Shown here one piece after another: positions 1-12,249 of a stretch of DNA of 64,000 bases. The notes beneath the pieces were generated by a model that worked only from the letters and a program-made list of their open reading frames with translations, did not search any database and was not told where the DNA came from. Both the position numbers and the translations under genes were made by a program. Source of the stretch: Neckera pumila (taxonomy: Eukaryota > Streptophyta > Bryopsida > Hypnales > Neckeraceae); the NCBI GenBank assembly GCA_963969595.1, contig OZ018408.1:11405823-11469822 (forward strand). The letters are read 5' to 3'. Position 1 is the stretch's first letter. Every line of letters begins with the position of its first letter.

Positions 1-1576
1 CATCTTCCTTTCTTAGAGAGTAGTATAATTTAAATCTTTTGCTCGTTTTACTCATATTGGATTTGTCTACTGTTGTTAACCATAATTGATCAATCATTTG
101 CAAAACTATTGTGGTTGAGATTTTTTTGTTAGTTTTTTAGGTTCGATAGACAATAGAAGCTTTTTTAATGGGATCTTGTAATGTCTTCAAAGGTTCCAAG
201 CATCAAAGCGCTATCCATATTGAAGTGAAGTTATAGAGATCGAATAGAAAAGAAATCACCATTATAATGTGTCCCAAGATCTGTTGCACTTGTATTTAAA
301 AGATAAAGTATTGCTGAAGCAACCGCAAACACCATTTTCTACAATATATGATCTAATATAGCCAATACCATCACCCATTTGCTTTAGACAACAAACACAT
401 GCATTGTACTCTTCTTAGTTGCATTGAGACAATAATGTGATCCATATCCAAGCACAACAACTCAATTCTACCACTCTAATATTTTCCAACATAAAGATCT
501 GTAGTTCCTTGACTGTGTTGAACAAATGAAATTGCTTCCTTGAATACACCTTCCTTATATCAAAATGAACCCATTCAAGAAAATGTATTGCAGTAATAAT
601 TCTCAGTAAGAAATTTGCAAAGTTCAATGTAAATTTGCTTGAAAATCTTGTCATTCTAAAATTGCATACCTTAAACATGATCTATACAATCTAAGGCTTT
701 AGCCTTATGGTCTATATTCATAGAATTAAAAAGACTTAATCCATTTTATGTTGAGTAACTTAAAAAATAAAGAAATAAACCTTGATTGCTACTACACACA
801 ATTTCCGAAACATTGTCTTCATCAAACTTCATATCCATTTCGCACATATAAGCAAGAAGTTTTAACAACTCAATAGCTTATGTCACCTTTCTATCTCTAT
901 CTCCTAGTACTTTCATCTCAAGGCTTCCAACATTCAATCTCACACAACCCTAACTCAATTGCAAATTATTCCTCGCACTGTCTAAAACAAGTCTTGAAAT
1001 CACAACTCAAATCATCAATCTTCAATTTCCTCTCAATTGTTGAGATTACATACATAAATTATGCTTTAATTATAATGCAAATCTTTTCACTAGTTTGTAA
1101 TTAGAATTTCAAATGAATATCTTTGGAATTCTATCCAATAGTAATGTGAATAGATGCAAAAAAATTTAAAAGTGGACATTGGACAACCAAAATGTATCCC
1201 ACCAAAAGCAAATTAAAAGACAAAAATGACAGAGGCCTTGACAAATAAGCAAAATCATGCCAATTGTACAGCAAATTGATGCACCATTGGCATGATTTTA
1301 TTTTATTTGTCAAGGCTTCTATATTTTTTGTCTTTTGCCTTGCTTTCCCATGAATTTTCAATCCATTTTTCAACATAGTGACTAAAATGTACAAGTCATA
1401 GGACACTCATGTTTTTTTTCTATAAATGTTGAAAGATAGAATGTTTTTTTTTTTTAATATGTGTTTAAGCCTTTGTAAAGGGCTAGAAAAAATTATTTTT
1501 TGAAGTTAAGGCACAATGAACTTGCAATAGGTGGGGAGTTTCACTCTAAAACTTTGAAAGGATGTACCTGAATAAG
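1..1576. other. AT-rich DNA, no gene recognised
   Basis: Only short open frames without family signatures or coherent splice structure are present. The one structured item is the hairpin at 1215-1336, listed separately. The stretch ends at the first TTAA-flanked element. Confidence 0.6.
1215..1336. repeat. Long near-perfect hairpin (about 50-bp arms, 21-nt loop)
   Basis: The left arm 1215-1264 and the reverse complement of 1286-1336 align over about 50 positions with roughly four mismatches and a one-base gap. The arms share the blocks AAAAGACAAAAA, GCCTTGACAAATAA and AAAATCATGCCAAT. The loop is 1265-1285. The shape fits a fold-back element or a microRNA-type precursor. No target-site duplication is evident, so the origin is open. 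Confidence 0.7.
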
Positions 1577-1580
1577 TTAA

Positions 1581-2502
1581 CCCCTAAAGTTCCATGACTA
1601 TGTAATCACCAAAAACCCTCCAAAACTGCCGTTTCTATGACAACTACCAAATTTTTGGAAAAAACAATTTTTGACACATATAACCGTAGGATCTTGTAGT
1701 ACAATGTCTTGATAACATGTGGTAAAAATTTCAGAAAATTTCACCATGTGGATCATAAGATATAAGCATTCAAAGTCTCCAAAACCATTTTTTCAATCCT
1801 GTGAAAAATTGGGCAGTTGCACTTCACAAGCTCACTTTTCAATGATGAAAAATATTGAAAAAGGTGGTGCTTCTTAAAATTCAGTTTCCTAAACAGGATG
1901 GCTATATGCTTGAAAAATTTCACATCATTTGGAATTGTACAACATAAGGAAAAAAATGGTAAGTAGAAAAGAAGTAGAGGATGATTCAAAATACTAAATT
2001 GTTAAGAATTTAATTATGGAATAAAAAAATGCTAATCCCAATGGTTGTAATGTTGTAATAATCAATCTACATCCCAGGGTCTTATTTTTTCCAAAAATAT
2101 TGAAAATTGAGTAAAATAAACGACTTTAAAGTTTTTTTTAGAGTAGAGAATCCATTACTGCCCGCAAACTAAAAACCCTCATAACTTTTGAATCATCGAT
2201 TGAAATGGAATGATTTAAAGCTTTTCAAGTATATTTAAATGCAGAGAACCAATTTCAAAAAAATAATTCCAAAAAAAATGATTTTTTCTGATCTGCCCAA
2301 GCTGCCCAGTTACAAAAAAGTAACATATTAGGTCACAACTTTTTACTCATATTTCAAAATGTCATGAAATTTTGTACACATGAAGATATTCCTCGTCCCC
2401 ACCTTCTATTAAAATTTCAGCCTAAAATATGAAAATCTCCAACCACACATACCGACCCAAAATTTCTATACGGCCAAAAAAGGCATATTGGTCCTTTAGG
2501 GG
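1581..2502 (+). mobile_element. piggyBac-like non-autonomous element, family A copy 1
   Basis: The 922-bp element begins CCCCTAAAG and ends CCTTTAGGGG. TTAA lies directly outside both ends (1577-1580 and 2503-2506), which is the target duplication of piggyBac transposases. It carries no transposase. It is closely related, in the opposite orientation, to the copy at 4979-5904; shared internal marks include a block on a gcgggca(g/a)ttatgga core near 2160. Confidence 0.8.
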
Positions 2503-2506
2503 TTAA

Positions 2507-3444
2507 CTAAAGGATCCTACATTTAATTATTGAAGAATAAAAACAAATGAAGATTTTAGCCTTGCTTTGATATAAGCATGTTGAAGTAGTTATGAGGTTC
2601 AAACTTATCAATCCTTTGAGTGTTAAAATTCCATATTTCTTTATTTTTTGTTGGATCATATTGAAAGTCTTTCAAGATTCTCTTTTCATACATTTTTTGG
2701 ACACAAAGATGAACAAATCATAAATTTTCAAAGTGGTGAAAATAAGAGCACCCAAGAGCTCACAAATCGAGGCAGTACATTCTAAGCAAGAATTTTTGGG
2801 CATTGGTTTTGAAACGGGGTCAGAATGAAGTGCAAGTACCTTACTTGTGATTTTTTACCATGGCTCTTTGCCTTTGGTTTGATAAAAGCTTACATTTTGT
2901 ATCTTTGCAATGGACTGCTTTCTTCATGCGATTTCAAAATTAAAATAAACAATTGTGCTGCATTACAAGAGAAAGGGGGTTTGAAGAGGGCCATGAAACT
3001 GAACCAACACTAACATCACAACACCAACGTCACAAGCTGAATTTTTTTTAAATTAAAAAAATCCAAATAAAATTGATTAAAAAAATAGAATAATCACAAT
3101 CCTTTTTGGCTAAAATTTGACCAACTAGGAATGCAATTTATTTGTTTAGTAACAGCATCATTTCTGGTCCAAACTTGGAGGCATTTTTCAAGCATCATTA
3201 TTCTTGTAATGTTGTATGGTGTATCAGCATACATTTGGAGTATCATGATAAGGTAGTCTGTTCTAAAAGTGCCTACTAATATAGAGGTACATTTTGCTTT
3301 CTTTAATGTACCAACTATGTACATTCAAAAGGTGGTTGCTTTTAGCGACCATTGTGTTTCAACTTCAAAAACTTGTCTGAAGGACTAGTCCTCCCCCTCC
3401 AAATGCAATCAGCTCTTAAAAGGTCGCTTTAAGAGCAAACTACC
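2507..3444. other. Intervening DNA, no gene recognised
   Basis: This AT-rich spacer between two TTAA elements has a 62-codon open frame at 2825-3013 but no family signature, splice context or repeat structure that I could identify. Confidence 0.5.
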
Positions 3445-3448
3445 TTAA

Positions 3449-4602
3449 TTCCTAAAGGACCATTGTTCCCTCAAGGGGCAAAATGGATTTTGGGCAAGCT
3501 CTTATGACCTCAATTTTTAGTGAAACTTTTTGAAACTTTCTCATAAATCCACCAAAACTTGAAATAATAGTGCTTTTATTTAATTAATTTCTTTTTGTTA
3601 TATATCATATCCTTTCTATACGTGAAGCTTTGATTCATTCCATTTGGATTAGTGATGTGAAAGTTATAAACAATCTTGTTTTGGGGCAATTTGAGCATCT
3701 TCTTGAAAAAATAACTTACAGGATTCATTTCTAAATGCAATTTTCACAATTTAAAAAAAAAATTGGTTTGACAAGATTAAGTTTGTTTGCTAGAAGTCTC
3801 ACCGTTGGGGTTATTGTCTTTCAATCCCATCTTAGCTATTAATGATTTAGTTTTTCTTTTAGTCTTCAACCTACTCCTCCTTAACAATTTTTTAAAGAAT
3901 GAAAACCAAGTTTTTTGTTTTTTTTGGAAATTCCTAGACTTTGAACTCAATTCTTCAACAATATTTTTAATCCAAAGTTCATAGTGCAATTTTTTTCCAC
4001 AAATGGCAATCAAAGTCATCTGAAATTGCAAGCGAGTGTTCAAAAAACACTTTTTTTTTCCAGCTTTGAATGCTCATATCTCTCAATTTGTATGGTCAAA
4101 CTTCATGAAATTTTTACCACATGATCTTAGAGCATTGCCACCCATTCACGGGGAAGCTCCACGGCCCGGGCTTGGATGTGGCTAGTCAAGAAAAAATAGT
4201 CCACCGGGGACCCTGCCAAGGACAAAAGAAGACCGGTCACTCCAAAATGAGCTCTCCAAACACTGTCTCCCCGTTCCCACCATGCTTTGACCCGGGCTTG
4301 ATCTTGTAGACTTTGTTGGTTTGTGGGCCATTTCTTAACTTTTTTTAATCAATTAGAATTTTGATTAACTCTTGGTTATGACAAATCATTAATGCATGAG
4401 TTTGTCTTGTTTTGGCATGCGCGTTTCCCCATGAATGGGTGGTAGACAAAATCCATTTCCCCGGAATGAGTGGAGAAGCTCTTAGACAAGTAAAGTACAA
4501 GATTCTAAAAAAGTATTTTTTTAGTTTTCTTGGGTGACCGCAACAGTAATAGCAGTTTTGAGTGTTTTTTTTGACAGAAAAATGGCCTTGGTCATTTAGG
4601 GG
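3449..4602 (-). mobile_element. piggyBac-like element, family B', interrupted by a nested MITE
   Basis: The left terminus is TTAA-TTCCTAAAGGACCA (TTAA 3445-3448) and the right terminus is GGTCATTTAGGGG-TTAA (4603-4606). Without the 352-bp nested element at 4130-4481 it is about 800 bp, close to the related copies at 10790-11675 and 35280-37104. A degenerate GTTCCCTCAAGGGGC hairpin lies just inside the left terminus, as in its relatives. Confidence 0.72.
4130..4481. mobile_element. PIF/Harbinger (Tourist)-type MITE nested in a TTAA element
   Basis: The 352-bp insertion is flanked by a 3-bp TTA duplication (4127-4129, 4482-4484). Its left end GAGCATTGCCACCCATTC and the complement of its right end GAGCTTCTCCACTCATTC are similar inverted repeats of the GAGCATCTCC type known from Harbinger MITEs. 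The related family B' copy near 36041-36072 runs through the same point uninterrupted and so supplies the empty site. The interior is GC-richer than its host. Confidence 0.82.
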
Positions 4603-4606
4603 TTAA

Positions 4607-4974
4607 TCTTGGTATCCAGAACTCCCCAAATGCAGCCAGATACAGTAAACCCAACCTGTAGCTCTGTTTTATGATCAGGGCGGGAGTCATGAAATAATCC
4701 TTTGGATCAGGCAGTAATGATTCTCAACCTAGACAGTAGACACTAAGTTACAGTAGTTGACTCCATTGAAAATTCAATAGAAATTCAGATTTCAGTGAGT
4801 GAGCCAGTGACTTGATTGCATAACTTATAACGTAACTTTTATCCAGTATTCCCGCAGAAGTGAGAGTTTTGTGTTGCTACTGTAATCATTTGCCTTGCAA
4901 GCTTCAGCTTAAGTTACTGTATTGATAAAACTTCATTTTACATGGTGAATGGACTTTTGATAAAAAAAATTAAC
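4607..4974. other. Short unique spacer with several TACAGTA/TACTGTA words
   Basis: No gene is visible. The words tacagta and tactgta occur several times, as in the other non-element stretches at 6-7.5 kb and 24-26.6 kb. Confidence 0.4.
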
Positions 4975-4978
4975 TTAA

Positions 4979-5904
4979 CCCCTAAAGGACCAACATGCGT
5001 TTTTTGGCCATATAGAAATTTTTGGTAGGTACGTGTGACTATAGATATCCATAATTGAGGCTGAAATTTTAATAGAAAGTGGGGACGAGGAATATCTTCA
5101 TGTGTACCAAGTTTCATGACATTTTGAAATACAAGTCAAAAGTTGTGACCTAATATGTTACTTTTTTTTGTAATGGGCAGTTTGGGCAGATAAAAACCAA
5201 TCATTTTTTCCGGAATTTAAAAAAAAAATGGTTCTCTATATTTATATATACTTAAAAAGCTTTGAGTCATTCCATTTCAATCAAGGAGTCAAAATTTATG
5301 AGGGTTTTTGGTTTGCGGGCAGTTATAGATTGTCTACTCTAAAAAAAACTTTAAAGTCGTTTATTTAACTCAATTTTCAATATTTTTGGGAAAAAAAAAA
5401 TCCTAGGATGTAGATTGATTAAATTTTTGACAATTTTTTAATTTTTAAATGTAGATTGGTTAAATTCCATGATTAAATTTTTAACAATTTAGTATTTTGA
5501 ATCATTTTCTACTTCTTTCTACTTACTATTTTTTTCCTATATGTTGTACAATTCCAAATGATGTGAAAATTTTCAAGTGTATAGACAACTTGTTTAGGAA
5601 ACTGAATTCAAAGAAGCACCACCTTTATCGGCATTTTTTCATTGAAAAGTGAGCTTGCGAAGTGCAGCTGCCCGATTTTTTGCAGGATTGAAAAAATGGT
5701 ATTCAAGACTTTGAATGCTTATATCTTATGATCCACACGGTGGAGTTTTATGAAATTCTTACCACATGTTTTCAAAATATCATATTACAGGATCCTATGG
5801 TTACATGTGTCAAAAATTGTTTATTTCCTAAAATTTGGTAGTTGTATTAGAAATGACAGTTTTGGAGCGTTTTTGGTGATTACATAGTCATGAAACTTTA
5901 GGGG
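4979..5904 (-). mobile_element. piggyBac-like non-autonomous element, family A copy 2
   Basis: The 926-bp element starts CCCCTAAAGGACCAACATG and ends CTTTAGGGG, with TTAA on both sides (4975-4978, 5905-5908). Its interior matches 1581-2502 in reverse orientation, including the block around gaaagtggggacgagga and the repeated gtttgcgggcagttat. No open reading frame suggests a transposase. Confidence 0.82.
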
Positions 5905-5908
5905 TTAA

Positions 5909-8280
5909 CTTAATGTGGAATGTCCTCTGTCGGTCCTCATTGAAGGGAGGAAAAAAAAAACTTGTTTACTTGTACCTGCAACTCAAATTGCATGTATGTA
6001 CATGTCCACTGGGAGTTGGTGCATTGTCCCCTGCACCAGCCAATCCAGAGTAGGTCGAATGGGACAATTTAGCTGCAGTCAGTTGTTCTCGTTGGCAGAT
6101 GGACGCTTGGCCCTGGATGAAAAAAGGAAAAGAAAAACTGGGTGGTCCAATTAATTAAAAACTTACTTATCATGTTTGTTGTCAGAAACAAATTTTACTC
6201 AATCTCTGTCACCAGCTGGAGGTTCACAATGATTTGCTTGAGTAATGCATATCAAATCCTGTTCACTTCAGTGGGACTCCAGGGAAACATTCAGCAGCAT
6301 ATTCCAACCTTCCTAAGCTAAGCAAAATTAGACCCTCCGTCTCACTGGTGCTGGTTAAGTTAGTGCCCTGTGGCGGGGACTGCGGTGTTTTTTATTTTAT
6401 TTTTTTGGCGCAAACAGAAGAAGATTCAATTCAATTCAATTCAATTCATTGCAGAAAAAGAGTACCTTACACAACTGAATGTCGCCCGCCCAGCTCCGCC
6501 AGACGGACTTTTTTCGGGGGACTGGCTGTTTCATACTGAACACCTGAAATGAATGAATTGCAGACAAGGATATATGTTGGCCCTTCAGTCCTCCTCCTGG
6601 AATGGCTTCAAAATGCAAAGTACAAACCACCCCCACCTGAGGAGAACTGCAGAAGTGCAGAGAGGCTGGATCAAATTGGAATCCAGGCTGGGGAATGGTG
6701 GAACTTATTAACTTAACTTGTGGCATGGCTTGGACGCTTATCTTACAACAGAGATACAGCTTCCACACAAACAAATGATGATCCTGTGTGTAAGTACTCC
6801 TGTTTGTTAGTACCAGGATTAGTATCACAATTTTCTTTCTTTCTTTTTATTTGGTCTAAAACAGTCTTTTTTATACATTGACCACCTTTCTTGCCCCCCC
6901 CCAAAAAAAAAATAGTGTATCAGTCACATTCTTGGCCAACACCCATAATATTCATACATGGAAATACAAAATCCGCCCCCTCCCCAATAAAAATAAATGA
7001 AAAACATGTTATTGAAGTACAAATCAGCTATAGTAAGTTACATGCAGAGTTGCATGGTGCTTGTGTACAGTATCAATTGATGTTTCTAAGGACAGTCCAA
7101 CAAGGCCAGAATTGTCACTTTGAAATGAATGAAATCTGGACATTGGGGGGAGCATTTGGGGGAGCACATACCAGCCCCCCTCTGAAAGTCTTCCAAATAT
7201 ACAGAGTACTACTATGGAGTACTTTTTTTCATATCACATCCTGTTTTTCTTCTTCTTCTTCTTCAAAGAGATGGTCATATACAGGTCAAGATGAACCTAT
7301 GAAATCGTGTACAGTAGGTGTGTTTCTACGCTAGCTAACCTCTTGACAGTGGCTACCTTACCCAAGTGCCAAAGTCCATTTTCCGGAAAGAAATGTGGAC
7401 TGCCCGGCCTCATCAGCCGATTATTTTTAATTTGTAGGATTCAAGTACTGCAACAGATTGACAAGTCCTTGCTTTGTCTTTCTGTTGCTGCACACACTCA
7501 TCAGGCTATAAGTTCAGTTTAGGCAGGTCGAGCAGAGCTGGCCGGAGCCCTGGGCCGGTTCCAAAAGTTACTGCTCCACCTTGCAGCACACAATCTTACA
7601 GCAGTGTTATAATGTGTCAAGGGTCAAAGATCTTTTGAACTGAAGCTCAGTCTGACTACTCTTTTCCATCATTACCCACCTTACAATGGAGCCAGTCTGG
7701 GGGAGGAGAATGATGAAGATCTTGTAGACTCTGAGACGAACTCAGCTTTTATGGACGAATAAGCTCAGGAGGTATGATAGAGGGGAAAAAAACTCAAGTC
7801 AGTGGAGTTGCGCCTTGAGTTCAACCAAACTTCACCTCACTTCACCCCCACCCCCACCCCCAAAATTTTAACTTAGATAGCTTGGATGGGGCTAACTGAA
7901 TCCGTTAGCAGCCCACATTGTCTATACAAACACTAATGGGAAAAGAAGACAGAAAAAAAAAAAGAGGTTGTATTTTTCCATTTTTATTCCGACTATTACT
8001 TCCAAACCAAAACATCTTAAAATTGGTTGGAAAATAAAATCATTTTTTTTTTTTCTTCTTGAAACACATGGACAAATTCATTGATAAAGGAAAAAAGTAA
8101 ATAGAACTAAAAGACCACGTCCTTGGCGGAAATTTTCCCATTTTCTAAGACATTTTCAAAGTATCCTTTCTAAAACAAAACAATGGGGCAAGAGATAGCA
8201 AAGACGGATCCAAAACAGAATAGTAGGCTTTGCCTGCTATTGGAGACGTGGTGATCCTGAAAGGTTCCTTGCTACATTAG
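5909..8280. other. GC-richer, apparently non-repeat stretch; no gene established
   Basis: This 2.4-kb block differs in base composition from the flanking elements. It holds a 147-codon open frame (6891-7334) beginning PPPKKK, which I do not recognise and do not trust as a gene because it has no domain motif. It also holds an (ATTCA)n tract at 6424-6447, a CTT-rich tract near 7246-7265 and a C-tract at 7845-7862. Exons too short or too divergent to recognise by eye could be hidden here. Confidence 0.4.
7845..7862 (-). repeat. C-tract cluster, potential G-quadruplex on the minus strand
   Basis: Three consecutive CCCCCA units lie in a row after cacctcacttca. The complement offers three G5 runs; a fourth run would have to come from nearby shorter G-runs, so quadruplex formation is only possible, not shown. 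Confidence 0.4.
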
Positions 8281-8284
8281 TTAA

Positions 8285-9205
8285 CCCCTAAAGGACCAAT
8301 GGCGTTTTTTGGCAACATAGCAATTTTGGGCAGCTCAATACAAATGAAAATTTTATTACATGTCTTTGAAATTTTCAAACAACATGTGCCCGAGGAGTAG
8401 CTTTAAGGCCCAACAATTTTCAGAACTTTTGACTATATGGTTAAAAAATTGTTGAATTATATGTCATTTTCAACATTCGGCGGGCAACTCAATTTTTTTT
8501 TGAAAAATCACTTTTAAAAAAAATTAAAATTTGAAATTGGTCCTCTAGATTTAAATATACGTGGAAAGCTTTTAATAATTCCATTTTGATTTATGAGATG
8601 AAAATTATGAGGTGTTCTAGTTTGCGGGCAATTATGGATTCCCTACTCTAAAATAAACTTTGGAGCTCTTTATTTAACTCAATGCTTAATATTTTTCCAA
8701 AAAAATAAAAGCATAGGATGTATGTTGTTTATTACAACATTACAACCGTTGGGATTGGCATTTTATAAATCCATAATTACATTCTTAACAATTTAGTGTT
8801 TTGAATCATTCTCGACTTCTTTCTACTTACTATTTTTTCCTACATGTTGTACAATTCCAAATAATTTAGAAATTTTCAATCATGTAGCCAACTTGCTTTG
8901 AAGAATGATCCAAAGAATTACCAACATTTTGGACATTTCTTCACATAAATTTGACCTTATGAAGTGCAGCAGCCCAATTTTTTGCAGGGACAAAATAGCA
9001 TTTTTGTCAATTCAAACGCTATTATCTTGCAATCTACATGGTGGAAAATTTTGAATTTTTTCCATATCTTCTCAAACCAGATTACTACAAGATCCTACGG
9101 TTACGTATGTCCAAAAAAAAAAAATTCTCTAAAATTTAGCACTTGGACTAGAAATGAAAGTTTTGGAGCAGTTTTGGTGAAAACATAGTCTCTGACCTTT
9201 CGGGG
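8285..9205 (-). mobile_element. piggyBac-like element, family A variant (copy 3)
   Basis: The 921-bp element has CCCCTAAAGGACCAATGGCG at the left, CCTTTCGGGG at the right, and TTAA at 8281-8284 and 9206-9209. Block order matches family A: a gtttgcgggcaattatgga block, a catgttgtacaattccaaat block, then the gatcctacggtta block. It is more diverged than copies 1 and 2. Confidence 0.8.
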
Positions 9206-9245
9206 TTAAAAGCACCCATCTTGGGTTGAATTAGCCTCCAGTTTA

Positions 9246-9536
9246 TCAAAAGATGAGATCTCTTGCCAAAGAAACCTTGTCTAGATATAACCTACAAAGT
9301 AGACTGTGAGTTATCCTGCATTCCCAGACTGTGGAATCGCAAGATAATTGCTGACTGATGTGGCCGCGACTTTGCCATGTCATTTAAAAAAAATAAAAAA
9401 TAGCTTAAAAAGATATTTGGGAAAACAAACAAATAAATAAATTTGACAGCCCGTACTGGTTGTTCATATAATTGGTTCAGATTTGGGAACGGGCTTGAAA
9501 CGGTCTTCTAATGCCTTCAAATGTCAACTAATGCTT
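9246..9536. mobile_element. CATTAGA-ended MITE family D, degraded copy
   Basis: The interior matches the copies at 13539, 15738, 32652 and 42554: a gcattcccagactgtggaa segment, a ctgatgtggccgcgactttgccatgtc core, and a final aacgggcttgaaacggtcttctaatgcc. The right terminus is recognisable; the left one is uncertain. Confidence 0.5.
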
Positions 9537-9573
9537 ACATGATCAACAAAGGCTTCCCAAAGTAAATGTTTTA

Positions 9574-10429
9574 CCCATAAAGGCCCAAGGCCATTTTTCT
9601 GTAAAAAAACACTCAAAATTGCCATTTTTGCTACTATCATCCAAGAAAATAGAAGATAGAATTTTTTTAGAATCAAATTGTAGGTTCTTGTACTTCACTT
9701 GTCTAAAATTGTGTGGTAAAAATTTCATGAAGTTTGACCGTACGGATTGGAAGATATTTGCATTCAAAGTTGGAAAGTAGTCATTTTGAACATTGTTTTT
9801 TTTAATTTCAACTGACTTCAACCCCTATTTGAAAAACAAATTTACACCATAGAATTTAAATTTGAATTTAGACTTTGAATTTAAATTTTTGTGTGTATTT
9901 GAACTCTCAATTCTTTAAAGAATTGAGTTGAGAGTCTAAAAAAAATAAAAATAAAAATAAACACTTGGTTTTCATTCTCTAAAAAATTATTAAGTAGAGG
10001 TAGGTCCAAGATTCAATGAAATGTTAAATTGTAAATAGCTATAAGATGGAATTGAAATACACTAATTCCAATGGTGGGATTGTTCTAGCAAGCACAATTA
10101 ACCATGTCCAACAATGTATTTTGAAAAATTGTAAAAATTGCATTCAAAATTGAATCCTATAGTTTGTTTTTTCAAGATTTTGCTTAGATTGCCCCAAAAA
10201 CAAGATTGTCCATAACTTTCTCATATTTAGTCCAAATGGAATTAATCGAAGCTTCACATCTAGACAAAAATATAATCTTTTCCAAAAAAAAATCAATTTT
10301 TTGTGGAATTTTTTCTACCCAGACTATGTGAAATTAATACATAGAGTGGCACATGAGCCACATGAGGTCACATGAGCCTGCCCCAAATCCCAAGTGTCCC
10401 CCTAAAGGCTCAAGTGTCCCCTTTAGGAA
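9574..10429 (+). mobile_element. piggyBac-like element, family B, degraded
   Basis: The left end reads TTTA-CCCATAAAGGCCCAAGGCC and the right end CCCTTTAGGAA-TTAA (TTAA 10430-10433), so the target duplication has decayed at one side. The gaattgagttgagagtct and aagtagaggtaggt blocks near 9922 and 9993 are family B hallmarks. Confidence 0.62.
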
Positions 10430-10789
10430 TTAAGCTTTTGGGGCGGCTAGGGATTGTTGTTGATGTAGTTTGCGTTATGGTCCAGCCAGATGGTCCAAAT
10501 CAAAATCATTTTTAAAAAAATGAACAGACAACAAGTCAACCCTTTTTATTATTAAAAATATCGCATAGACCAAAGATACATTTTACGAAGATATTTTTTA
10601 TTTGTTTTCCACCATACTGTATATAATGTAATGTCATTACAATATTTTGAGTTTAAATTTGTAAGTTGAATTGAAAAAAAGTTATAATTTTTTTTATTTT
10701 TTATTAACATCCACATAATACAATACATCAAAGGTGACAAAGTGCAAATTAAAGCTCAAACATGACATTAAATAATGTGGTCATTTAAC

Positions 10790-11675
10790 CCCTAAAGGAT
10801 TGTTTGTCTCCTCGGGAGACAAATCATGTCCGGGCAGGTTCCTACTGTCTCAATTTTTAGTAATATTTTTTGGAATTTTTTGAGGTTGTGTATTTTTGCG
10901 AGAGCTTTGTGAATATATAGTTTTTATTTGAATTGATGCCCGGGAGCAAAAATTATGGCACAATAAGCAAAATTAGAATTTGGCGGGCAACCCCCAAAAA
11001 ATCACAGATAGTCAAAATAATTTTCTTTTCAAATTTGTTTCTCTAAGATTATAATTTTGTCTACATGTGAAGCTTTGTTTCATTCAATTTGGACTAATAA
11101 TGAGAAAGTTATGGACAATCTTATTTTTGGGGGCAATCTAAGCATCTTCTTGAAAAAATAACTTGTAGAATTCGTTTTTCAATGCAATTTTTAGAATTTT
11201 TCAAAAAAAATTGTTAGACAAGGTTAGATTTTTTTGCAAGAACAATCTCACCATTGGGATTATTGTGATTCAATTTCATCTAAAAGCTATTAACAATTTA
11301 GTTTTTTCTTCAATCTTGAACCCACCTCTACTTAATAATTTTTTAGGGAGATTCTTGACTCAACTACTTAACATAAGTAAGTAGAAAATCAAAGTCTATA
11401 GTGCAAAAAAATTGAACTAAAAAGACTCAAAGCCAAAAAATCTAGTTAAGCAAGGTGCAAAAAAACTTGTTTTCTTCACTTTAAATGGATATATCTTGCA
11501 ATCTAATCTGGTCAAAGTTTCTAAAATTTCTTCCACATATTCATATGCTAGTCAAGTATAAGATCTTATGGTTGGATATGCAAGAAAAAAGAATTTTTAA
11601 AGCTCTTTTCTCTCTGCAATAGAAATGACAATTTTGTGTGGTTTTTGATAGGAAATCACCTTGGTCCTTTAGGGG
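10790..11675 (-). mobile_element. piggyBac-like element, family B'
   Basis: The 886-bp element begins CCCCTAAAGGATTG and ends GGTCCTTTAGGGG, with TTAA at 10786-10789 and 11676-11679. Directly inside the left terminus lies a perfect stem, TTTGTCTCC-TC-GGGAGACAAA (10803-10823 region). The related copy at 35280 has GTCCCC/GGGGAC in the same place. Confidence 0.8.
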
Positions 11676-11887
11676 TTAAAGTCTACGTCTTGTATTTGTC
11701 TTTGTCAACGAAGGATAAATGTACAAAAATGACCTCTATTTTGCAGTTGCTACATGTCCTGCATTCTTCACCTCCTCTCCCTCCTTCCAAGCCTCTTATT
11801 CCAAACTTGAATTCCAATTGTTCAAATTTATCATGGATGCAAATAAAAATAGTCCAATGTTCCCCCAGGGGGATAAACTGCAGACTT

Positions 11888-11922
11888 TTTTATTTTCTTG
11901 AAACAAACGAAACCAAATTTCA
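11888..11922 (-). mobile_element. 35-bp micro-retroinsertion with 13-bp target duplication
   Basis: The 13-mer AAACTGCAGACTT occurs at 11875-11887 and again at 11923-11935. The 35 bp between them is T-rich at one end and contains TTGAAACAAAC. This is the structure expected of an extremely truncated retroposon tail read on the minus strand. Confidence 0.7.
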
Positions 11923-12183
11923 AAACTGCAGACTTGGAATGACCACTTTCAGTTTATTAACATCCTGCAAAGCTCCATGAGTAAACTCCCTCCTCTCACT
12001 GGAGCCTGAATCATTGAATCCTATTATTGTCCTAGGGAGTAGGGATTTTATAATTTACGCTAAACCATGCTCAAGCTCCCCATAAACATGATTTATTGTA
12101 ACTAACTTCATTGTCAGCCATGCCACAGGTGCATGTTACAGTAACTAATCAGCTTCAAATCAGCTTTGAACAAGCTTACATAA

Positions 12184-12207
12184 TTTATTTATTTTTTTGA
12201 AACAAAT
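12184..12207 (-). mobile_element. 24-bp micro-retroinsertion with 12-bp target duplication
   Basis: AAGCTTACATAA at 12172-12183 is repeated at 12208-12219. The 24-bp insert is TTTATTTATTTTTTT followed by GAAACAAAT, the same box as in the neighbouring micro-insertions. Confidence 0.68.
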
Positions 12208-12249
12208 AAGCTTACATAAATTTGTCTCTAAACCATAAGTCTTTTTCTT

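Noticed and set aside
4121..4309. 62-codon open frame
   Set aside because: Lies within the Harbinger-type MITE and starts at its target site.
6240..6400. Possible 5S rRNA-like segment (ctaagctaagc)
   Set aside because: The conserved 5S boxes are absent in both orientations.
6891..7334. 147-codon open frame PPPKKK...
   Set aside because: No motif, domain or splice context; low-complexity start and Ser run from a CTT repeat. Likely chance in a GC-richer stretch.
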